A program made the translations under genes and the position numbers. Below the pieces are notes generated by a model. The model ran no database searches. It saw only the letters and a list, made by a program, of their open reading frames with translations, and had not been told where the DNA came from. From positions 17,737,363-17,801,362 of the forward strand of contig NC_044005.1 of assembly GCF_900496995.4 (NCBI RefSeq): a DNA stretch of 64,000 nucleotides, written 5' to 3'. The first letter of the stretch is position 1. Each line of letters starts with the position of its first letter. This document shows positions 23,482-36,500 of this stretch, one piece after another. This stretch comes from Aquila chrysaetos chrysaetos (taxonomy: Eukaryota > Chordata > Aves > Accipitriformes > Accipitridae).

Positions 23482-26400
23482 TTAGGACAACTTATTGTCC
23501 ACATGACCAGTTTGTGTCATTCTAGGAAAATGTATACAAATTCTCACTATTAAAAACCCAAAGTTTAACATTGCTGAGAAAGTATGGTCTGTTTTTCCAG
23601 CACACAGAAATTTTTAATTAGTGGGGGATTTTTTTTTTTTTTTCATTCTCTCTCTCTAATATCTTGGCAAGGTAGGAAATTATATAATGAAAGGAAATAA
23701 AATGTAAAGCTATAAAAGCAACAAAGCCCAGAAAATAGAAAAGAATAAGCATTGGCTGTCTTGGAGGGTAAGGAATGAATTATGTACATTATCTTTTATA
23801 TATCTAGTTTTTTGGCATAGTGGAACCTGGAAAAGGAAGTCCTCTGGATGAAATAGCTAACTGCTGGGCAACGTGGCATCACTGAATTGCTATCCCATGA
23901 TGTAGTAAAGCTGCAAATCATAGTCCCATGATGGTCTCCAAGCTATAGACCACAATAAATGTTTTTGCTATTGCAAGCAACACACACATTTCCTGCTTTA
24001 TGCGGTTTTAGATAGCATCAGAAGGTAGCTTCAGACCCAGCTTCCAGAATCTCTGAGGCTGATAATATACCTTTGATTAGAAAGTGAAGAAAATAACAAG
24101 GAATTATGAGCAAAGTAGAAAGAACTTTGATTCTCAGCAGAGGTTATGTATGTCTATGTTTTCCTTTAACGATAAGATATACTACAGCATTTCATTGCAA
24201 GTGTGAGGTTCTGGTAACAGATTGAGACTGAGGCTACAAAATTGTCTGATATCCCAAAGAAGGACATTAGCAGAATATTGTGGTTGTAAGGCCAAACATT
24301 CAGTCTTTAGGAAATACCAGAATTAATACCATCCAGGCTTGATGTAATAAAAATGGCTGCAGTAATGGGAATAGACATAAGATGTTTTTCCAGTGATTTC
24401 ATAGCACAGCTGTAGAGACACTCAGAAGTTCTGGTCTCTTGTCTCACTTCTGGGACTCGATATATCCTAATGGCTCATTTGTTTCTGTCCTCTGCTAGTG
24501 CCTGCCCTCTCTTCCTAATTGTCTTCTCCAGGTACTTACCCACCAGCTCTCATTCCCACCTTCCCTTCTTCCACTCTGTGAGACGGTTGCTTAATCTTCA
24601 GACCTGCAACCATTTCTTCCCTCCAGCTTTCATTATGGCAGGGGAGCATTTCCAGCAGGCCTTGCATCCTCCCTGTCAGCTGTTGTGCCTTCCTGATGTC
24701 TTTCCTCTTGATGGAAATTTAGGTGTATATATAAGCACCATGAACGGCATAGCAGAGTTTATAGATCCTCCTTGAATGGGTACCAGTGACATTCAGTAAC
24801 ATGCAATTTTACAGGGAACAGCTTTGTTTTGGTGCTCCAAGGATAAATGCAATGGTGGGAGGAATGAATGCAAGGGGACACATGCTGGCTTGTGTTTCTT
24901 GATTGCCTTTCAGAGTTCCATTACAGGTCCTGAACTTGGACCACAGATTGAAAATTTCTACATTACTGCAGTGCCAGTATGAGCTAAGAACATCTGTATT
25001 GGTATCTGTTTCCTTGCATGCATCCCTAGTCAAAAAGGAGTCATCCTTCAGGTCATCCCTCCATTTGCTGCCTTTCTGCCTCACTGTTAACAAACAAGCT
25101 GATCTCTCTTAATTATTGGATTATTGGTATGAGTTTACAAAGCTTGCTGAACTGGAAATACTCAAGTTCCTGTTTTCCATCTTGTAAATCTTATTCACTG
25201 TTTTATAAGCTGTAATAGGCCAGTGACCACATGCATTGCTGGCTACTTTTTGACAGTTCATAATCCACTTGTAGTTACTGGGCAATCGCTCAGTGATTTA
25301 TGGGTTACAGATATTACCCTCGCTTCAAAATCTGATGTTGCCATCAACCTCTTGGGGTGTTCTGGCAATGTGGAATCAACGGGATGCAGATTGCATATTT
25401 CACATCTACATTATGGGAGTGACACTATAACTGCTAAGTGGAATGACAAAACCATCCTACACAATGGAGTCCCACAGGGGCATCCAGATCTGTTAAAAAA
25501 TTCATTTCCTGCCTTAGTTTGTCCTTGAGTGATCTGTCCATGTATGATATTCAACCCTGAATATCAACCAGCGATGCAACACATCGTCTTTAGCACTGGC
25601 TGAAAGGTGAATTGGCAGCCTATTTTGTGTGCTGCTGGGGTCCATTTCAGTTTCATATGGTACAGAAGACTAAGCGGAGGAAACAAGATACTCACTGACC
25701 ACATTTGTCTCTTTGCAGTCAGTCTCTGGAACTGTCCCGTGTAAGTGTTGTTTCTTAGCTGTGGTGTTTTTGTTGTGTATTTTCTAAAAACCCAGGGGAA
25801 AACTCTTCACCAGCTCTTTAAATACTCAGTCACAGGTGATGGCCAACAGCAGTGAGTGAACAGCTGTATTGTGTGAAAATGTCTCACTAGAGTTGTAATG
25901 CCACATGTTATTCTCTAAAGAAACCTGGAGACCGTTCATCAATCACATACTGTCTGCTCCCCTTCAGAAAAGGCCTGAAACCATTAAACGTGGTCTCAAA
26001 GATTGTGACTGAGGTACACAGTAAGGCAGAAGGGCTTTCTACATCGAAACCTTGTTTTGAAATCCTGACAGAGAGGTTACGACTCTGGCAGTGTCCCCGT
26101 CCCGTTTATTGGTCCCCCAGGACCAAGCTAAGAGGATGGTCTGGCAGGGCGGCTGTGCTCCCTGGTAGGCTGTGCTGGCAGCTTCGTCCCCTGCAGCCAG
26201 ACCCAGGCAAGGGGTGGCCTTCACATAAAGTCACAGCGTTTGGCTCCAGCCACGAAGGGTATGGCTATGGCTCTCCTGCCAGGCACCCACAGCAGCAGGC
26301 TTCTTGTGTCAATCCGCAAGCATGGAAGCAGCAGGAGATATAGTCCCTGCTCCGCTCCCTCTCGTCTGCAGCCCCCACCACCCAGCACTGTTAGCTGGTG

Positions 26401-26482
26401 TCTGGGTTGGACAAACTGTCCAGAATACCTAGTGTCATTGCTGCTTGCTGTGCATCCTTGCTGGCAATTTTTATTTGAACTA
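23482..26482. other. Intergenic, upstream of serpin B
   Basis: Mostly AT-rich unique sequence. At 26030-26450 it becomes GC-richer close to the serpin B promoter. The ORFs there (25990-26343 and 26240-26494 plus, 26039-26224 minus) overlap on both strands and lack motifs. A T-rich run lies at 23629-23643. Confidence 0.45.
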
Positions 26483-26513
26483 ATTAATGATTAACGGGGG
26501 TGCTCTGCTTAAT
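26483..26513 (+). promoter_or_regulatory. Serpin B core promoter: HNF1-like site plus CTTAAT
   Basis: ATTAATGATTAAC at 26483-26495 matches the HNF1 consensus GTTAATNATTAAC at 11 of the 12 defined positions. CTTAAT at 26508-26513, 12 bp further on, sits where a TATA-like element would be. The same pair with 12-13 bp spacing occurs upstream of serpin D and serpin C. HNF1 control of liver alpha-1-antitrypsin promoters is established knowledge; binding here is inferred. Confidence 0.65.
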
Positions 26514-26539
26514 CCTGCTCAATGATACCGAAGAGAAGA

Positions 26540-26579
26540 AGGAGCAAGCAAGGCACAGCAAGACCCTTTTTGTAGCACT
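26540..26579 (+). other. Non-coding exon 1 of serpin B (5' end approximate)
   Basis: It ends at donor GTAAGTACCC (26580-26589), which is nearly identical at serpins A, C and D. The start is placed about 27 nt after CTTAAT and is a guess. Intron 1 runs 26580-27317 (738 bp) to acceptor TTTTCCAG. Confidence 0.55.
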
Positions 26580-27334
26580 GTAAGTACCCTTTTAGTTTTC
26601 CCTTGGATCATTTGGACATTTCATTTTGGGGGATTATGTTATTGCCTCGGAAGGGCACATTTTTACATGTAAACAAAGGGATATACCTGTCATGCAAAAA
26701 ATCAAAACATGCCAAAAGCCAGCAAGAACTGGCTGCTAGGGAAGAGGATACTTCACATAATTAAATAAAAATTTGTTCTGGAAACAATAGAGATGCCTAT
26801 AGACTTTGCTACCACAGTGATCCAATATTTTATCTTTGAAGAAACTGTAAAAGTATTCTGTAATTTTGGTCCTAGACAGTATGATCTGTGTTTATTTCAT
26901 GTTTTTGTTTAACACAGATTTAATTCTCTAATTATTTGATGAATTGAGGAAGACTAACAGGGCTGCAGTAGCCATCCTGCAGTACTGAGTACAAAAACAA
27001 CTTCTACCAGTTACTCTGGGGAAAAGGTCATAAGCTTCCAGTTATTTGCAAATTTTAAAAAATTCAGTCTTACCCTGTTTTTTAAAGGATAATATGATCA
27101 AAATGACCTCTTTTGAGAGAGTACTTGGTTATACAAATAGCGTATCAGGAGGCATATTTTTTCTGGGAATCACTGGCATGCATCAGGAGCGTGAAATATG
27201 AAGTGTGGGATTTTGGAAAACAGGTGTGTTCTGAGAGCCTCATTTTACTTGGCTGGAGCACACAGCATGAAGAAATTAATTTCCATGCCATGTTTTGTAT
27301 GTCTATCTCTTTTCCAGAAACAGTTAAAAGGAAA

Positions 27335-30300
27335 ATGAACCCCACCTTCTCCTTGTGTTTATTGCTGGCTGGTTTGTATACTATTGCCCAGTGTCATCGG
27401 CATCCTCGCTACCGCAATAAGCAGGATGATCCTAAAGTGACATATTACCCAGGACACAGTTCTCACGGGGAAGGAGTTTATCCAGTTAACAAAACCTTTG
27501 TCAAACTAGTTCCCAGCAATGCTGACTTTGCATTTTCATTTTACAAGCTGGTCGCATCTGAAGCAACAGATCGGAATATTTTCTTTTCACCCATAAGCAT
27601 CTCTGCTTCCTTTGCAATGCTGGCACTTGGTGCCAAGTCAGCGACACTGACGCAGATTCTGGAAGGGCTTGCCTTTAACCTGAAAAAGACTCAGGAGCAG
27701 GAAATACATGAAGGCTTTTGCCAACTCCTCCACATGCTGAACCGTTCAGACAGTGAGCTCCAGCTGAGCCTGGGCAATGCCCTTTTTATAGAAGAGACGC
27801 TAAAACCACTACAGAAGTTCTTGGATGATGTCAAAACCTTTTATGAATCTGAAGTCTTTTCTACTGACTTCAACAACTCCTCTGGTGCTGAGAATCAGAT
27901 CAACAGTTACATTGAGGAAAAGACAAATGGGAAAATTGTTAAACTAGTGGAAAATCTTGATCCTCTCACTGCAATGGTTCTTGTTAACTATGTCTTCTTT
28001 AAAGGTAAGAAATATCAAAGTGTGTGAAGGTTGTAACTTAGATGCTTAGTGCTTACTACAGGGAATGAAAACTTAAGAGAAAGAAACTGTAGTTTAAATA
28101 TTTTAAATGGAGGAAACCATGTTCAGTATCTGGAAAATGTTGCTATAAAACCATGTATACTTGTTGTCAGTATAAATATGTCCGCACCTGGTTGAGTGAA
28201 AAACTGGGGTTTTTTAACAAATATCTTTGTTGAGTTTGGTAAATTCTTTAATGTGATTATAGACTCATGCTTTAGTGAAAGATGGTGTTTTCAGTATTAT
28301 CTGCCTGTAGTTGTCTTTAAGCACCTGAAAGAATAATAATAATAAAAAAAGAGCTGCAATGCTGTAACACCTGAGAATGCAGTACCCTGAAAAAGATATT
28401 TGCTCTAATCTAAGGAAGGCTGTGGGACTAAATCCTGTTTTATTCACCATGTCCATTACTCTTTGTATTCCACTGAATTATTTTCTTTTTGTCATAAGCC
28501 CATTGGGAGAAACCTTTCAGTACTTCATATACAAAACAGGAGGATTTTTTTGTGGACCAGAAAACATCTATAAAAGTTGACATGATGTATCGAAAGGGTT
28601 ACTACAGAAATTACTTTGATGAAGAGCTGTCCTGTTGGCTGGTTCAGATACCTTACAATGGAAATGCTGCAGCATTATTTGTTTTGCCTGACGAAGGGAA
28701 GATGAAGCAGGTGGAAGATGCTCTCTTGAAAAGGACTGTATCTAAATGGGAAAAGTTCCTCCAAGACAGGTAACTGGTTTTGCTAAGGTGAGAGGTGACC
28801 AACATTATAGATTAGTAGTGTTCATCTCACCAAGACAAAACATTAAAGGCCAGGTTATTTTACTGAACTCTATTCACTTAATGGTCCCTCTCTGTGCAGG
28901 ACTTCCCTTTTCTTAGTTGGAAAATGAAAAAGAGCTGTGAGTAATGAACAAATAGGGCATTGAATGTGGGATGCATCTTGGGTTAAGTTCCTGGCTCAAT
29001 CACATGTTGCTTAGCACCATGATGAAGTTAACAGACCCTTGTTTCATATGGGCATTGTGAAACTACAATGGAGTAGCTATTGGGTGTTAGGGTGTTGAGG
29101 GCATTTTATGTAAAAGTGGAAATTTTATTAATTCACCATTACTGCAGTTATTTCTGTCGTGGCCCAGGCCCTGTTGTATATTCGAATAGCCTTAGGACAG
29201 CTAGCTATGATCTTTTGAAAAACACCTGCTACCTGGCAGTAGTAGCTCTGTTTGCCACAGAGTTGGTATGGTTGTGTCTTCCACCCCACTCCTTGAACCC
29301 TACTGTGGAGGCAGAGGATAACGAGCTCATTCTGCTCCAACCCTCCACGTTGGATAGCTAACCTGGTCAGAAGTGCTATCTGAACCCTGAGAGCAGACTT
29401 TTAACATTTAGAGAAATAAATGTGAAGTGTCACGATACTGAAGCCATTGAGGAGTGTTACCTAGATGACAGTTTGTCTGTATTTGTGTTATTTGTTACAG
29501 AAAAATACATCTGCACATTCCAAAATTTTCTATTTCTGGTACCTATGATGTGAAAAGGATAGTCAAACAAGTGGGTATGATTGATGTATTCACTGAACAA
29601 GCTGATCTGTCAGGGATTACTGAGGAGCCTGGACTGATGGTTTCAAAAGTAAGTCAGCACGTGAAACACAGCGACCACAGGATTTCTTTGCTCCCAGGAA
29701 CCTGACATTAATATCCCATGAAAAGCTTATCCCAGTCTCTCTGAAGCATCACTCAATCATCAACAGCTGCCAGCCTGGAAACAAAGCAAGCCCTATCTTT
29801 CCTAAACCTGAAGCCACACATGCTTACAAGGGGTTATACATACGTGGTTCGAGAAGGAAGAAGACATACGTATAATTAAATGTTCTTTTGACTACTAAAC
29901 AAAATTATCTAAAGGTAGCACATTAGCTTTGGTAAAATTTCCTCTAATTCCGCCTACAGAGGGCAAAAGGCTGTTATTCCTGCCCTTCCAGTGCCCTCAA
30001 AAAGTTATTTTTTTCAGCTAGATGATAGGGTAAATTCACAATAATACATGAAGCTGCCAAAGGCAAAACTAAGTCTAGGCTAAATTACCAGGTTCCTTTG
30101 CTTCTAGAGTTTCTTGCAATCAGTCATCTTGAGTGCTCTTTGGCTGTCTGCTGTTTGAGGGTTACTCTCCGCACACGCAGTGAAGGAGGCTAGCAGGAGT
30201 GGTCTGGTGGCTGATTGCGCTGCGGTGGGAGGGGGAGCGGCTGGTGATGACCTTCCCAGAGGCTGGTGCTGCCGGGTCTCGCCCCAGACGGGCTCCCTTT

Positions 30301-30588
30301 GGCAAGAGCGAGGAGGGTGACAGGCTGCTCTATTCTTGCTGGGTTGTCAGCTGGAGGCTGTTTTGCTTTGTGTCCTTGCAGGTGATCCACAAAGCCGTGC
30401 TGAATGTTCATGAGAATGGCACTGAAGCAGCGGGGGCCACAGTGAAGGAGGTTACCTGGAGATCTGGCGATTTTCCTCACCCACCTCGAGTCAGATTCAA
30501 CAGGCCTTTTCTCCTGGTGATTCTGGATAAATACACCCGCACCGTCCTCTTCATAGGGAAAATTGTAAACCCTCTGAAAAATGACTGA
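27335..30588 (+). CDS. Serpin B: clade A serpin with Arg-Ser reactive site, 431 aa, four coding exons
   Basis: Coding exons are 27335-28004, 28499-28769, 29501-29648 and 30382-30588, with GT-AG introns and phases 1, 2, 0. ATG 27335 lies 17 nt after the acceptor and starts a signal peptide ([20 protein letters not shown]). The frame stays open upstream to 27113, but that part is intron 1. Landmarks: [76 protein letters not shown] (402-406). N-glycosylation sites include NKT, NRS and NSS. The hinge is intact (374-382, ENGTEAAGA). P1-P1' is predicted as Arg390-Ser391 (AGA at 30460-30462) after Thr-Trp, so a trypsin-like target is likely. The loop is four residues longer on the P' side than in serpin C, as in antichymotrypsin. 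Orthology to a named SERPINA gene cannot be settled here. Confidence 0.95.
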
Positions 30589-33500
30589 TTGACCAGAGGA
30601 CATGCACTTACGCACATTGCTGGCTAAATTCCCATGATCCAGCAAAACATTTGTGTGTGCATACCACAATGTACTAGTGCTCATCTTTCAACCATTATCT
30701 TTATATACATTATTAATCCCTGAAAACACAGAAACCATTTTTCCTTGTCCAAAAGTCACTGGTATTTCCTCCAGTCTACAGCCAGGTATAGCTGGTAGTG
30801 TTAATGAAAGACAAGTCACTTTTCACCAGTTTTGTAACAAGCCCTTCCTGACATGCTCCCATGGGGTATTTGAGATGGTTCAAAGTTTCTGGATGATGTA
30901 GCTATTGCTGTACACTCACAGTGTGTTTACAGGAGAGCAGGAGAAGGGAAGCGGGGAAAAGGAGGTGCGAGGTGTAAGTCCTGCCTGTTTAATCCAGTAA
31001 CCTTAGATGACTAGTCTTAAATGCAGATTCCCTTACTATCAAAGTGAATTTCCTTTAACTTCTTTGGTTTTTAACCAAGTATGGCGTGAAGCTGCAGGAT
31101 CAGTGACTAGAACACTGGAGGACACACCGATGTAAAGGGTTGATGACTGCAGCTAGTTTGGCTTGCCTCCCTCTGTCTCCTCCTCAGTGGAAGCCCTTCT
31201 CATAAAGACAAGAAGGTTGTTTTTGATTTACAAATAATGTTTATTCTACTAAGGAAGGAAGACGTACCAGCAAAAAGACTTTGTTTTATCTTGCTAATAT
31301 AGCTATTATTGCCAATGCCCTGAGATTTAAGTGTGGTGGAGCAGTCCGTGACATAGCACCAGTTTCCTTTTTATGGATTTGTTGTCACTGTAATTTCTCT
31401 TTTCTTCTACTGATGCCACCTTTGCTATCACACTTTTCATCTAGATTTGTTAGACTGTGGTAGAAAAGAGGAGGAATGAAAAATTATAACTCCAGAGAGT
31501 TTGTGTTTCCTCAGTAGGAACAGCAGAGCTTTCCTAGGGACTGTTAACCTGCTTTAAACTATCATAGACACACATACAAAATGCAGGTGATATTTGAGAA
31601 GTCAGCTTTCTAAATGTTAACAGTGGATTACTGTTACAGAGTAAAAACATATTGTGAATTGACATTTGTACCTTTTCACTTAAGGTTTCTCGAGTCTAAC
31701 TTATTGCTATTGTGTTGTTTTATACTGACTCAGTTGATAGGATTTTAACATACCAGCGACACTAGATAGTTGTGCGGTTATGAAAGGAAAGAAACACAAA
31801 TCAGTAAATACTTAAATTATTTTATTATTTTTTCTTTAATTTTTTAAACCAACATCCTTAGCATGGCTTATTAAAATACAGAAAGCCAATGAAAGTATTT
31901 AAATTACAGATTGATTAAATCTCTTGCTATAGAGTATTTCAAACCAGTAGGAAAAAATGTAAAAAGCCTCTTAAGAGGTCTGTGAAAAATATAACCTAAA
32001 AATTATGGTGAATATTTCTAAAATATAATTGTCTTGATTGGTTTGGGGATCTTTATTTTCTTTGACATTAAATTAATGCTATCAATATTAGTAAATTGTA
32101 GCTGTAAGTATTCAAGTAAGGAATATAAGGAATAACCTTTCCATGTCTATCTGCTAGCCATGTAACACTTGACATTCACTCTTAAAGCCCTCCTGAAAAT
32201 CATGTAAACCATTGACAAAAGTTTCTTACTCATAACTGTATTTAGTCTGTTCAATATTTAGTAACAACAGTTGGCTTCATACCTCTAAACATAAAAGGAC
32301 TTAGTCTTGGTGCAATACAGATAAACTGATTCTACAGAAGATCATTTAAAAGTTCTTGGCAAATCTCAGGGCTAATTCAGGACAGTATGCCAAAGTCCAG
32401 CTTTGCAATGACAAATGACTCCGTAGGCAAATACCAAGAGACTTTATGTTTGCTGTTCCTCACAGACCTCAGATCAATAGTCTCTGTTTGTTAGTAGGAA
32501 AAAATATCTAAATGATATTTTGCCAATCAGATCTCACTTTGAGAGGTAACCTTGTTGCTCAACTCATTTGAAAGTGGGTGGAGAAAAATCAAGCTGAATG
32601 AAGAACTAGATAACCCAAAAATATCTTATTGGTAGGCAATCATCTTCAAATGGGAGTAGGGACCCCATACATGCATCTTGCCTTGGTTTTCTTTCTATTT
32701 TGACAAAAATCAGGGAATGTCTCTCGATGGAAATGTGCAGCAGACAGCAAATTTATGCTCTAAATAATGGGTACAGATGGATTGCACAACCCCCCCAAAG
32801 CTGAGCCTTAAGGTTGTCACAAATCCAGTGCAGCCATGGTTTATTCAGGACAGTGTTTCTTCTTTCAATCTGCTGGGTTTTTTGCTTCTTCTTTCCTGGA
32901 TTTTTGTTTCTTGGTTCGCTTGCTGACTGTGAATTTTGTGACCAAGAAGCCTCAGTGCAACAGAGGAAGGACTTTCCTCCTAGCTAGTCAAGAGTTTCTG
33001 CTGCTGTGTGCAAGTACTGTGGTGCGCCACTTCAATGCAGTGACATTGCTGGAGGATGGACCTGGCCTGATGAACCACCTGAGGGACAAAACGCAAAGGA
33101 CATCTTCTAACCCAGCCTGCACTGAATCCTACGCACAAATCTGATATGGGAGTGCATGCAACTATGTGCACGCAGGAGCTGCAGCCTCAGCACTGCCTAA
33201 GTGGACCCAAAGAGAAATCCGTGATGGTATGGCTGAAAGTAGTCTTCTGTAAAGGCTGTTTTAAGTTAACAGCCATAGAAGAAGAATTGCCAGCACAGCA
33301 GAAGCTTTGGAACAACACACACTGAGCAGCTAGCTTTCTGAAATAATGAGAAAAGGAAAATACGCATTGTGGGAATAACAGTAAACTGTGTATTTGTTGT
33401 CATAACCGGGAAGGAAATATCTAAAGAAGTGAAACAAAGTCTAAAAGCATAAATAAGGAGCTCAGAAACCAGGATTAATCCATGGTGGAGAGAGATTTAA

Positions 33501-36500
33501 CCCTTACGTACAAACTATGTGAAGTTCAAAAGACATTGTAAGAAAACTAGCAGCAATTTTGAATAGTGCTACAGATCATAAAAGAAGGAACAAGCAAAAA
33601 GATGCGAAGTGTATATGGGTGTGGGGGCAGAAAGGGAAATAATATGCTTGAAGTAAATCAAAGAAAATAACATATTTCAAACAGCCAGTGGTTAGTGCCA
33701 ATGTGCAGGTCTGTCATTGTTCCCAGTGCTGTGCTGCATCTGCTAGGAAGAAACTAAAGGCATATAACATAAGCAACAGCCTTAAAGGTGATAGGGTGAA
33801 AAGCAAATTGCATATTCTGCTGGAAAGACCTACTAATGCTCTGTTAAATGTAAGCACAAATAAGAACCCATATTTTGACAATGGTAGAAGGCACAGACTG
33901 CTTAATGACAAAAATCCCTGACAGAGCTGAGGCATATAGTTCTGATGTCAGTGTATCCTCATCAAACAGGAGATATCATAGAATCATACTATAATTTAGG
34001 CCCTTTGCAAAGTAATCACCTTTTAAATTGTTTTCTAATATATAACAACTAAATAGTCACATCTTGTTAGCATTGTTTTGTTGCTGAATAACCTATTATG
34101 TTCTTGTACTGTACGATACTGTTCTTTCTGCATGTCACTCAGGACATAATGACAAAGAAAAATTTTAGCAAGGTATATAAAGTTCTGGTGGGGATTGACC
34201 CCATGATACTTCAGGGATGGTGGGGTAAGAGTGTCCCCTTAATGACAGCATGCTTTTCCTGGTGCTCATCATTGATCAGCACACCCACCTCACTATCTTA
34301 ATGGGAAAATAGTTAGCCCTGCAGGAAAATAGTGCCATTCATGTCACAGACCTATCACTTGGGGGTGTCCGATTTCTCAAGATCAGGTGCCATGTATTTC
34401 ATTACGTATTCAGAGTCTAGCAATTGTCACACAATTAGTAATTAACAGATATTCCTGGGCAATACTATGTGAATTTCTCAGCTGTAGAAGAACTTGGTGA
34501 TTATTCAGGGCTGAAAACCTGGCTTCTATTGCCACCAAGAACTTGGCAGCTATGAAGGTGCTGTGGCCAAGATCCATATAGCCAGTGTCCATCATCTGCT
34601 AATCACACTAATGCCTAGACTCAGGAAGCCCTTGTGAGAGATGTATTGCTCAAGGCAGTGCTCTCCTGCAGCCTTCACAGAGCCTTGGCAACCCCAAATA
34701 CCACATGCGTACCTCTGGCATATGTCAGATGGAGTTACCAGCAGCATAATCACCTATGTGAGGTATGGTTGAGGCTCAGAAAGGGGCATCTGAAGGCATC
34801 AACAGTTTCATTGTTGTGATGGATCTAGAAAATGTTTTCTGGAATGGAGTGTATTTAATTGTACCGCTGGCTGCTAAGAGACTGCGAAAGCCAGATCAAA
34901 ACAAATGAGTGCATTTCACACAAGCGTTTCCAAGCCTTTTTAATGGAGACCCATAATGTTAACTTAGTAGTTCTGCTATATATTAGATTCCTGGCTTGTG
35001 CTCTGTCATTTGGCCAGGAGAAAAAATATCTGCAGGGAAGAATGGAAGGTCCGTGGTTATTTGACTCCTGCAAAGGCTTGGCAAAGAGTTGTATTTCTCT
35101 TCTTCAGACACAACATGGTTTGTTCATTTTTGTCTTACATATAACATGATATTTCTTTCCTATTAGGAAAATGTATATGAGGACAGTACAGTATCATGAT
35201 AATTGGATGTTGATGCACACAGGCAAATCAATCACTAGAAGTACTGTTGCCTTTTACTCCTTTACTTTTCTTGTTTGAAACTTCCCTCCTGTGCATGCTG
35301 AAGTTTACATGGTTCCAGGCTTTGGCTGCAGCTTTCTTCCGGATACAGATTCACAGGATGCTTTTCCTGAGGACCAGTCTGGTTTCCCAGAACTGCTTCC
35401 AGATTATGGCCTCAGAGGTTGAAGTTACAGAGCTATCAGAACATCTTACTAGCTCTTCCTACTTCACCTTTCCAGGAATAGCCGCATACTTCAACATCCA
35501 GAAATCTAAGATTGCCATAAACCAGAAACAATTTCATAAGTCAGAAACGATTTCAGTCATAAACCATTTCAGTCTGGGGAAAAGGGCTGGGAAAGAAGTA
35601 GTTTTACATCATCCATCAGAAATGGATGGCTCCATAAGCAAAGCATGCTCTAGATGAGGCTGTTGGCTTTCCATCCCATTCTTCATATCTCTCATTCCCT
35701 CTGGGTAGCTGACTTTGACATTTCTTATGAGATTTCTCCAGTTTAAATGGACCTGCAAGTGTTATGAGTTAATTGAAAAATACATCTCAGACTTTTATCA
35801 CAATATCTTTAGAAACATCTAAACCACTAGATACCTGCATTGAAGAAAGAGAAAAAGGAAGCGACCTCCCTCGGAAGATGATTTACAGCCTCCAGGATTG
35901 TTTTTACCTTCTTATCCAGTTGCCTTATGCTGTGTGGAGTGCAACCAATAGAACAAAGAGCAGAAGAGGACACCTTGGCTAAAGGGGCATCTTGCAAGTG
36001 GTGTGAACATGAGATAATACTTATATTAGAACCCTTGTTACCTGTGTAACTTATGGTACAATTTCTTATTTCACCTGTGTGAAAGGGTGGGCTTGGCAGT
36101 GGTGATAAAGGGAATCACCTGTCTGCAAAGCAAGGACTGGAAAAATAGCTGCTGTTTGAAAAGGTGAGAAAATAGAAATCTTCTCAGAGGTTCTGTGAAG
36201 AAACATGTCATGTCTTGAAGAGCACTGCTCTTCCCTGAAAAAAGACCAAAGTCCATGGGAAGCAAGTGGGAGGGAGAGGGGAATTACCAAGGTGGCCAAG
36301 ATGTCTACATTGTGCTGTGAGAGGCAGAAGCACAAGCTGAGGTCCCTCTTGCAGCTGCCATGAGACAGGGCAGCAGGGAAGCAAGAGCAACCTGGCAGTA
36401 CGCTGGGGCTAATTAGCTCATCTGTCTGGGCAGGCCACCATGCAACATAGATTTCGAGTCTTTCTAAGGCTTGACTGGAACTTAATTAGCAGATGTTAAA

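Noticed and set aside
27113-27334. In-frame upstream extension of serpin B
   Set aside because: The frame is open by chance through the end of intron 1. A consensus acceptor at 27316-27317 and a signal peptide starting at 27335 fit the paralogues.
33973-34020. Possible CR1 tail
   Set aside because: Only about 16 nt resemble the CR1 terminus and no body follows.
34410-34819. Possible transposase-like fragment on the minus strand (AIEARFSALN)
   Set aside because: A faint resemblance to the N-terminal part of HARBI1-like proteins over about ten residues, with no catalytic motifs. Not enough to call.
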